This document shows positions 5,920-11,436 of a DNA stretch of 11,436 nt, piece by piece. A program made the position numbers and the translations under genes. Numbering within the stretch: position 1 is the first letter of the stretch; every line of letters begins with the position of its first letter. The notes below the pieces were generated by a model. It was not told where the DNA came from and made no database searches. It saw only the letters and a program-made list of their open reading frames with translations. Source of the stretch: an uncultured Eubacteriales bacterium (lineage in GTDB: Bacteria; Bacillota; Clostridia; Lachnospirales; Lachnospiraceae); contig ONWL01000048.1 in assembly GCA_900321525.1 (NCBI GenBank), positions 1 through 11,436 of the forward strand, written 5' to 3'.

Positions 5920-8223
5920 ATGGAGTGTCCATATTGTAACATGGAACTGCCAGAAGGGGCACGCTTTTGCCATATGTGTGGTCAGAAGTTGCCGAATATG
6001 GCAACAGATGACACCAGGCAAATGAAAACCATCGATGATGACGATACCATAGAAGTGGATTTGTCAGAAGAAACAAAGCGTTTCGACTGGGATACAAAAA
6101 TATTTACCAGACCGGTGATTCCGAATTTTGTGTTGGACAAAGAAAACTGGCAGGATGAACCCGATCAGATTTTTGCACCGGACTCTGTTGCATCCAGTAA
6201 GGTTCAGACAGATGCAGAGCAGGAAACACATGCTCATTTTGACCAGCAGCAGGAAACAGGAGGGCAGGAAGATTCTCAAGATACCGAGGAAACAGAAAAC
6301 AAAGTCCCTTATAGCAGAGGAAAAAAACTGCTCATTGCAGGACTGGTTTTGGCAGTCATTTTAATTGCATGTATGACAGGTAACATTTTACATAAAATGA
6401 ACCATGCTGCGAAGTATGTATGGGATGTAAAACTGACCGATAGTACAGGTACATCTGGATTGTATACTGGATATATGCGGGAGCAGTTGCCGGACGGGGA
6501 AGGTACCCTTTACTATGAAAATGGCAATAAGGCATATGGCAAATGGAATGGACTTGAATTAACAGAAGGTGATTTTACATGGACCAATGGAGATTATTAC
6601 CATGGCAGTTTAAAAGAGATGCTGCCGGATGGAACCGGGAAAATGGAATGGAATGATGGTTCTTCCTACGATGGGGAATGGGAAGCTGGAAAACGCAATG
6701 GAACAGGTGTAATGAGCTATTCCGATGGCAGCAGTTACACAGGCAGCTGGATAGGGGATCTGCGAAGTGGACAAGGAACCTGGATCACGATAGAGGAAAC
6801 ATCTATTACAGGACAGTTTGTGGATGATGTGTTGATCGGGGCAGTCAAAGCTGTATACGCCAATGGCGATGTGTATGAAGGCACCATGACAGAGGGCAAA
6901 CGGGAAGGAACCGGCGCAATGTACTATGCGAGGAAAGGTACCTATGAAGGAGACTGGAAGGCCGATAAACGGGATGGAATCGGCACTATGACCTATGCAG
7001 ATGATGGGGTATACGAAGGGGAGTGGGCAGAAGACCAGAGAAGTGGAACCGGTACCATGACCTATGCAGATGGCAGTGTGTATCGTGGCAGCTGGCAAAA
7101 GGATAAACGCAATGGAACCGGTACTTACGAAAACGTGGATGGCATCGTTTATACGGGTACGTGGACTGGTGATAAAATGACCAGTGTGCGGGTGAAATAT
7201 GCAGATGGAAGTTTGTATGAAGGAGAAATGAGCAATGGCAAGCGTTCCGGAACCGGTACATATACAGATGAGGAAGGAAACGTATACAGTGGTAAATTTG
7301 TAAAAAATGATCTGGTAGAGGGTAAGATTGTCTATGCTGACGGAAGTGTGTATGAAGGCGAATTATGGGGATCACTTCCTCATGGAACCGGTGTATTGTC
7401 CTATCAGGATGGGACCCAGTACGAAGGAGAATGGGTTCAGGGACAATTGTCAAAAGGTACTGTCATTTACCCAAACGGAAACCGCTATGAAGGAGAACTG
7501 TCAGACAGGGAGCCGGATGGGAAGGGAACCATGCAGTATGCAGATGGTGGTCAGTACGAGGGAATGTGGGGCAATGGAGTATATGCGGGGCAGGGCATAT
7601 ATCGAAATGCAAAAGGCGATGTATATAACGGCATATGGGATGGACAGACCTTGAGTGGCGGTGTACAGTACACAGATGGAACCAGATATGATGGCATGAT
7701 TGTCAATCTGAAGCGGGAAGGCAAGGGACGGATGGAATATTCAGATGGTGGTGTGTATGAAGGGATGTATCACGAGGATATGAGAACAGGAGAAGGTACC
7801 ATGCAGTTTGCAGAAGGTGACCATTATGCAGGAAACTGGGAACATGACGAAATCAACGGTCAGGGTGTAATGGAATATGTCAGTGGCGCACGTTACGAAG
7901 GTCAGTGGTCCAACGGTTATCGGAATGGATATGGGGTGTATCAATACAGCAATGGAGACCGGTATGAAGGAAACTGGTCATCTGGTAAAAAATCAGGGGA
8001 AGGTATGATGGTTTATGCCACGGGTGCGACCTGGACTGGAACCTGGACAGAAGGCAACAAAAATACCGGTGTAGAGTACCGTACCAATGGTGACATGATT
8101 CGAGGCACATGGGATTCTGAGGGGAAAGCCAATGGTATTTATGAGTATTATGTAGCAGCAGAAGGCCTATGGAAAAGTGCATATCTGTTGGACAATACCT
8201 TTCTGTATTTTGTAGGAGAGTGA
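5920..8223 (+). CDS. Zinc-ribbon, single-pass membrane protein with 25 MORN repeats
   Basis: The 767-residue protein starts with a small zinc ribbon (C3-x2-C6 and C17-x2-C20). A long acidic, low-complexity region follows at about 30-130, then a KK-flanked hydrophobic segment at about 136-157. From about residue 181 to 748 there are 25 consecutive MORN repeats of 21-24 residues with consensus YEGxWxxxxxxGxGxMxYxDGxx. The last about 20 residues (LWKSAYLLDNTFLYFVGE) cap the array. Basic residues before the membrane segment suggest the zinc ribbon is cytosolic and the MORN array external. Repeats 1, 2, 6, 11, 13, 18, 24 and 25 deviate most. MORN arrays form elongated beta-hairpin solenoids used for protein or membrane contacts; the specific role here is unknown. 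Start: ATG at 5920 behind a run of seven G. It stands alone between two terminators. Confidence 0.9.
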   Translation: MECPYCNMELPEGARFCHMCGQKLPNMATDDTRQMKTIDDDDTIEVDLSEETKRFDWDTKIFTRPVIPNFVLDKENWQDEPDQIFAPDSVASSKVQTDAEQETHAHFDQQQETGGQEDSQDTEETENKVPYSRGKKLLIAGLVLAVILIACMTGNILHKMNHAAKYVWDVKLTDSTGTSGLYTGYMREQLPDGEGTLYYENGNKAYGKWNGLELTEGDFTWTNGDYYHGSLKEMLPDGTGKMEWNDGSSYDGEWEAGKRNGTGVMSYSDGSSYTGSWIGDLRSGQGTWITIEETSITGQFVDDVLIGAVKAVYANGDVYEGTMTEGKREGTGAMYYARKGTYEGDWKADKRDGIGTMTYADDGVYEGEWAEDQRSGTGTMTYADGSVYRGSWQKDKRNGTGTYENVDGIVYTGTWTGDKMTSVRVKYADGSLYEGEMSNGKRSGTGTYTDEEGNVYSGKFVKNDLVEGKIVYADGSVYEGELWGSLPHGTGVLSYQDGTQYEGEWVQGQLSKGTVIYPNGNRYEGELSDREPDGKGTMQYADGGQYEGMWGNGVYAGQGIYRNAKGDVYNGIWDGQTLSGGVQYTDGTRYDGMIVNLKREGKGRMEYSDGGVYEGMYHEDMRTGEGTMQFAEGDHYAGNWEHDEINGQGVMEYVSGARYEGQWSNGYRNGYGVYQYSNGDRYEGNWSSGKKSGEGMMVYATGATWTGTWTEGNKNTGVEYRTNGDMIRGTWDSEGKANGIYEYYVAAEGLWKSAYLLDNTFLYFVGE

Positions 8224-8309
8224 CTTTTTTGTGTCATGTGCCGTGCAGAAAAAAGTACAGAAAAAATTACGAAAAGGGGTTTTCTTTTCTTGTGAGATTG
8301 TGTTATGAT

Positions 8310-8345
8310 AAAAGGGTAACAGGCGCAAGTTCTGTTATCCTTTTT
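8310..8345 (+). terminator. Intrinsic terminator after the MORN gene
   Basis: AAAAGGGTAACAG (8310-8322) pairs with CTGTTATCCTTTT (8332-8344), with one G-T wobble and a 9-base loop, and ends in TTTTT. It lies about 85 bases after the stop codon. Beyond it, 8346-8474 holds no other gene; an imperfect 12-bp direct repeat, ATGAATAATAGA (8425-8436) and ATGAATGATAGA (8445-8456), is the only structure I see. Confidence 0.8.
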
Positions 8346-8474
8346 CTGTTTTGGAGAAAAGGCATAAAAGTTTACGCATATTTGTATGGATTCGGAAGGT
8401 ATTAATTTCGAATCAATGTAGAAAATGAATAATAGATTGAATAAATGAATGATAGAGCGAGGAAGGATAAAGTT

Positions 8475-8741
8475 ATGAGTCAGGCAAAGATGAATGAATA
8501 TAAAGAATATAAAAAGAACAAGAAGCAGATTTTGGCAAAGCAGAAGAAAAAGAAACTGGCAGATAAGGTGATTGTATGGGTGGTATCCTTGGCAGTTGCA
8601 TGTGGACTGATTGCAGCACTTGGTATCACATTTCGTAACATGTATAGAGATTACAAGGCCAGCCAGCCGGATTACAGTGTTTCCAGCTTTGTATTAGATG
8701 ATTTGACCGGTATCACAGAAGAAACAGAAGCAGCAGAATAA
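8475..8741 (+). CDS. Small single-pass membrane protein, 88 aa, unknown function
   Basis: The N-terminal 31 residues are highly basic (KEYKKNKKQILAKQKKKKLADK), followed by one hydrophobic helix at about 32-53. A roughly 35-residue external tail ends in acidic residues (..LDDLTGITEETEAAE). The charge pattern fixes an N-in topology. Start choice: the ATG at 8475 has GAGGAAGGA upstream; the in-frame ATG at 8445 lies before that ribosome site and has none of its own. It is flanked by terminators and so is a monocistronic unit. Small Lys-rich single-pass proteins of this form are common in Lachnospiraceae, and I do not recognise a named family. Possible roles such as an accessory subunit or a division or wall factor cannot be separated from the sequence. 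Confidence 0.75.
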   Translation: MSQAKMNEYKEYKKNKKQILAKQKKKKLADKVIVWVVSLAVACGLIAALGITFRNMYRDYKASQPDYSVSSFVLDDLTGITEETEAAE

Positions 8742-8765
8742 TTGGATAAGGAACCCGATACACAT

Positions 8766-8796
8766 GCCAAGTTTAATAGTTAAACTTGGCTATTTG
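8766..8796 (+). terminator. Hairpin terminator after the 88-aa gene
   Basis: A perfect 10-bp stem, GCCAAGTTTA (8766-8775) with TAAACTTGGC (8781-8790), has a 5-base loop. The following tract TATTTG is only moderately T-rich, so termination may be partial. Confidence 0.65.
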
Positions 8797-8807
8797 TGGT
8801 ACTGTCT

Positions 8808-8825
8808 ATTCCCCATGACGGGAAT
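8808..8825. repeat. Inverted repeat ATTCCC-N6-GGGAAT upstream of the pyrophosphatase
   Basis: Perfect 6-bp arms at 8808-8813 and 8820-8825, about 35 bases before the pyrophosphatase start. It might be an operator; the arms are short enough for chance. Confidence 0.3.
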
Positions 8826-8860
8826 GACATGAGATCTGGTGGAAAAGGGAAAGAGGTATT

Positions 8861-9913
8861 ATGGCAGAGAAGAAAAACAGTGTGCTGGTCATTGGGCATC
8901 GAAACCCGGATACAGACTCCATTTGTTCGGCAATTGCGTATGCCAGATTAAAAAATTTGGTAGATCCTGATAATACATATGAGCCTCGCAGAGCGGGTAA
9001 TCTGAATGAGGAAACCCAGTATGTGCTGCAATATTTTGGGGTAGAGACACCAAAACTTGTAGAGGATGTACGAACCCAGGTCTGTGACATTGAATTTCGG
9101 GAGTTAAAGGGTGTTTCTAGAGAGATCTCTCTGAAAAAAGCATGGCGAATCATGAATGAAACGAATGCAGTCACTTTACCAATTACAAAAAAGAACCGAT
9201 TAGAAGGATTGATTACAGTAACTGATATTGCAAGTTCCTTTATGGAGGCATCTGAGAGCAGTATTTTATCTACTGCACATACCCAGTATCGCAATATTGT
9301 AGAAACATTGGAAGGTGAGATGATCGTTGGAGATGAGAAGGCATATTACACCAGTGGAAAGGTGCTGGTGGCTGCTGCCAATCCGGATCTGATGGAAAAT
9401 TACATCGAAAAAAACGACCTGGTTATTCTGGGGAATCGTTATGAGTCTCAGCTATGTGCCATCGAGATGGAAGCAGGATGTATTGTGGTATGCGATGGGG
9501 CCAGCGTGTCTTTGACCATTCGAAAGCTGGCAGAGCAGAGAGGGTGTGTGGTCATCTGTACTCCGTTTGATACATTTACGGCGGCGCGGCAGATCAACCA
9601 AAGTATGCCGATCAGTTATTTTATGCGGACAGAGCGTCTGCAGTTATTTGACACAGAGGATTTTGTAGATGACATTCGGGAAGTGATGGCTAAGGTGCGT
9701 CATAGAGATTTCCCGATTTTAGATACCAACGGACATTATGTGGGTATGATTTCCAGACGGAATTTGCTTGGTGGTACCAATAAGCGAATTATATTGGTGG
9801 ATCACAATGAACGTACCCAGGCGGTGAAGGGGGACCGGTGTATTTTAGAAATCAACCACTTGGCTGCACTGCTACCATTATTTATCAGATGTACCAGGAA
9901 AATGGCAGAGTGA
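8861..9913 (+). pseudogene. ppaC: Mn-dependent inorganic pyrophosphatase with CBS domains, N-terminal fragment (frameshifted)
   Basis: This is the 5' part of a family II (DHH-type) pyrophosphatase, which hydrolyses cytosolic pyrophosphate to phosphate using Mn2+. Residues 9-20 (LVIGHRNPDTDS) hold the first metal motif with H13, D17 and D19. The insert of this subfamily follows: a first CBS half (about 75-130), a DRTGG-like domain (about 140-245) and a second CBS half (about 250-305), which normally bind adenine nucleotides and regulate activity. LVDHNE at 312-317 supplies the next metal Asp (D314). After G324 (9830-9832) the native frame is lost: the 26 further codons are out of frame and end at TGA 9911-9913. 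The region that should follow, containing the DHH motif, is absent. The start ATG at 8861 has AAAGAGG upstream. Together with the fragment from 9838 it spans 1586 bases, shorter than an intact gene by roughly 70. Confidence 0.88.
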
Positions 9914-10446
9914 TTGATAAAGTGACAGCTGGGCTTCTGTGCAGTGCGATCATTTCGGACACATTGCTGTTTCGCTCTCCCACTTGTACACCCATTGATA
10001 AAAATGCAGCACTGGCGTTGGCAGATATTGCTGGTATATCCATAGAGCGTTATGCGAAAGATATGTTTACAGCCGGTAGTAATTTGAAAAATAAATCTGA
10101 CGATGAGGTTTTTCATCAAGATTATAAGAAATTTACAATCGAAGAAAAGAGAATTGGAGTCGGTCAGATCAGTTCCATGGATGAGAATGAACTGGCAGAT
10201 TTACAAAAGCGTCTTTTGCCTCACATGAAGAAGGTCATCGAAAAAGAAGATGTGGATATGATCTTTGTACTGTTGACGAATATCATCGGGGAATCTTCTA
10301 CCGTGTTATTTGTGGGAGAAGATACTGATGTACTGGTACAGAAAGCTTTTGGCGTGACGGCAAAGGACAGTGTGACAATGGTAGAGGGATTGATATCCAG
10401 AAAGAAGCAGTTTATCCCTAGCTTGACACAGGCAATGCGTGAGTAG
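9838..10446 (+). pseudogene. ppaC: Mn-dependent inorganic pyrophosphatase, C-terminal fragment (DHH remainder plus DHHA2)
   Basis: The native frame resumes with PVYFRNQPLGCTATIIYQMY, the usual sequence some 20-25 residues beyond the DHH motif. The fragment keeps AIISDTLLFRSPT, with the later metal Asp (residue 41 from the GTG), and a complete DHHA2 domain ending in the substrate-binding Arg/Lys stretch LISRKKQFIPSL. The GTG at 9838 could act as a start: a G-rich AAGGGGG tract lies at 9827-9833, but only four bases separate it from the GTG. As it stands neither fragment has the DHH histidines, so even read through they could not form a normal active site. The two fragments overlap by 76 bases in different frames. 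Either the gene is inactive in this strain, or the sequence has lost a segment in assembly. Confidence 0.85.
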
Positions 10447-10486
10447 GTATGGTCTGAATCGTTAGAACACCAAGAAGGAGCAGAAG

Positions 10487-11086
10487 ATGGCAAAGGAAAT
10501 CTGGAAACCAGGCACAATGGTATATCCGGTACCGGCAGTGCTGGTCACTGTGGCAGACAGAGAAGGACACGACAATATCATTACCATTGCATGGACAGGT
10601 ACGGTGTGCAGTGATCCGGCAATGACCTATATTTCCGTGCGAAAAAGCCGCTACTCTTATCATATGTTAGAAGAAACAGGAGAGTTTGTCATCAACCTGA
10701 CCACAGAGCAGCTGTCGCACGCTACAGATTTCTGTGGCGTGCGGTCAGGCAGGGATTTGGATAAATTTGCCACCACAGGATTGCACAGGGGCAAGGCGAC
10801 AAAAGTAGCAGTGCCTGTGATCGCAGAAAGTCCGGTGAATATTGAGTGCCGTGTGAAGCAGAAAATAGAACTTGGCTCCCATGATATGTTTTTGGCAGAG
10901 GTGCTGGCGGTACAGGCAGATTCTGTTTATATGGATCCAAAAGGAAAATTTGACTTGACAAAAGCAGCTCCTATCGCATATAGTCATGGAGCGTACTATG
11001 GACTGGGAAAGCAGATGGGTACCTTTGGATACAGTGTCAAAAAAACAGTTAAGTCCAAAGTCGGAAAGAAACGCAGCAATACATAA
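10487..11086 (+). CDS. Flavin reductase family protein (flavoredoxin-like)
   Basis: The 199-residue protein has the FMN-binding split-barrel fold of the flavin-reductase-like family (PF01613 type). Seen are PVPAVLVTV at 14-22, the core HDNIITIAWTGTVCSDPAMT at 28-47 (FMN-phosphate-binding region), YISVRKSRYSYHML at 48-61, FVINL at 67-71 and FCGVRSGRDLDKF at 82-94. Such proteins bind FMN and act as flavoredoxins or as NAD(P)H:flavin oxidoreductases; which applies here cannot be told. The last 17 residues (SVKKTVKSKVGKKRSNT) form an unusually basic tail. Start: ATG at 10487 with AAGGAG six bases upstream. It begins 40 bases after the pyrophosphatase fragment with no terminator and is followed 22 bases later by the kinase gene, suggesting one transcript. 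Confidence 0.9.
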   Translation: MAKEIWKPGTMVYPVPAVLVTVADREGHDNIITIAWTGTVCSDPAMTYISVRKSRYSYHMLEETGEFVINLTTEQLSHATDFCGVRSGRDLDKFATTGLHRGKATKVAVPVIAESPVNIECRVKQKIELGSHDMFLAEVLAVQADSVYMDPKGKFDLTKAAPIAYSHGAYYGLGKQMGTFGYSVKKTVKSKVGKKRSNT

Positions 11087-11108
11087 CAGGCTGCATAAGG
11101 GAGAACAC

Positions 11109-11436
11109 ATGAACATAACATTGATAGGAATGCCGGCAGCAGGGAAAAGCGTCATAGGTGTTTTGCTTGCGAAAAAGCTGGGTTATGATTTTGTAGATTC
11201 CGACCTGTTGATTCAAAAGCAGGAAGGCAGTCTTTTGCATGAAATCATTCATGACAAAGGAGTGGCAAAGTTCAAAGAGATTGAAGAGCAGGTCAATGCA
11301 TCTCTGGATGTACACAATACGGTGATTGCACCGGGGGGAAGTGTCATTTATGGAGAAAAAGCAATGAAGCACTTGTCAGAAATCAGTTTTGTGGTATATT
11401 TAAAGGTGCCTTACGCAGAACTGGAGCAGCGTCTGG
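11109..11436 (+). CDS. Shikimate-kinase-like P-loop kinase (5' part, runs off the window)
   Basis: The first 109 codons are present, starting at the ATG at 11109 behind AAGGGAG. The fold is that of shikimate kinase: a Walker A loop GMPAAGKS at residues 7-14 and a DSD motif at 30-32, where AroK proteins hold the Mg/shikimate Asp. FKEIEE at 55-60 corresponds to FRxxE, and PGGSVIY at 75-81 to the GGG loop. Two positions differ from classical AroK: the substrate-binding Arg of FRxxE is Lys56, and GGGxV has become PGGSV. The family is commonly annotated shikimate kinase in clostridia, but these changes leave the substrate open; a dedicated aroK elsewhere would point to another small-molecule kinase. 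The LID region, with its further Arg, lies outside the window. Confidence 0.8.
   Translation, partial: MNITLIGMPAAGKSVIGVLLAKKLGYDFVDSDLLIQKQEGSLLHEIIHDKGVAKFKEIEEQVNASLDVHNTVIAPGGSVIYGEKAMKHLSEISFVVYLKVPYAELEQRL

Noticed and set aside
6460..8160. Repeat array in the MORN gene as a CRISPR or DNA satellite
   Set aside because: Periodicity of about 69 bases follows the 23-residue protein repeat, the DNA copies are diverged, and the frame is open throughout.
8169..8405. Open frame overlapping the end of the MORN gene
   Set aside because: It overlaps the MORN coding end in another frame, spans the terminator at 8310-8345 and lacks a ribosome site.
9827..9840. Programmed ribosomal frameshift at the G-run in the pyrophosphatase
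   Set aside because: A shift would restore the frame but not the missing 20-25 residues with the DHH motif, so a real deletion or assembly loss explains the sequence better.

Overview
The window reads as chromosomal DNA of a spore-forming, gut-type member of the Firmicutes, most likely family Lachnospiraceae. The basis is AT-leaning coding sequence with strong AGGAGG-type ribosome binding sites, a YyaC-type sporulation gene, a DUF5711 protein, a lone BlaI-family repressor, a CBS-domain family II pyrophosphatase and an ROK glucokinase with its CxCG(x)2GC zinc motif. The family is inferred from gene content and style; no rRNA or other marker is present.

Left part (1-1673): the 3' end of an unidentified plus-strand gene ends at a hairpin terminator. 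Two minus-strand genes converge on it: a conserved 90-residue hypothetical with its own promoter, and yyaC (a GPR-like sporulation protein). Just upstream of yyaC lies a non-coding palindromic element of about 212 bp, flanked by a perfect 11-bp direct repeat. It looks like a MITE that inserted between yyaC and its ancestral promoter.

Middle part (1674-8741): a plus-strand run of mostly membrane-anchored proteins of unknown role. First comes a LysM protein with a cytosolic N-terminal domain that may be a degenerate MPN/JAB fold. Next is a DUF5711 protein, probably an external beta-propeller. After these come a BlaI-type repressor without an adjacent BlaR1, a glucokinase, a 767-residue zinc-ribbon/TM/MORN protein with 25 MORN repeats, and an 88-residue single-pass protein. 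Most units are separated by clear intrinsic terminators, so this is a string of short transcription units rather than one operon.

Right part (8861-11436): a CBS-domain Mn-dependent inorganic pyrophosphatase gene is broken by an internal out-of-frame deletion that removes the DHH active-site motif. It is followed by a flavoredoxin-like flavin reductase and the 5' part of a shikimate-kinase-like P-loop kinase. The last three are closely spaced and probably co-transcribed.

I see no CRISPR array, tRNA, rRNA, phage or defence system. The most notable items are the broken pyrophosphatase, the MITE upstream of yyaC, and the two unusual membrane proteins (LysM with MPN-like domain; zinc ribbon with MORN array).
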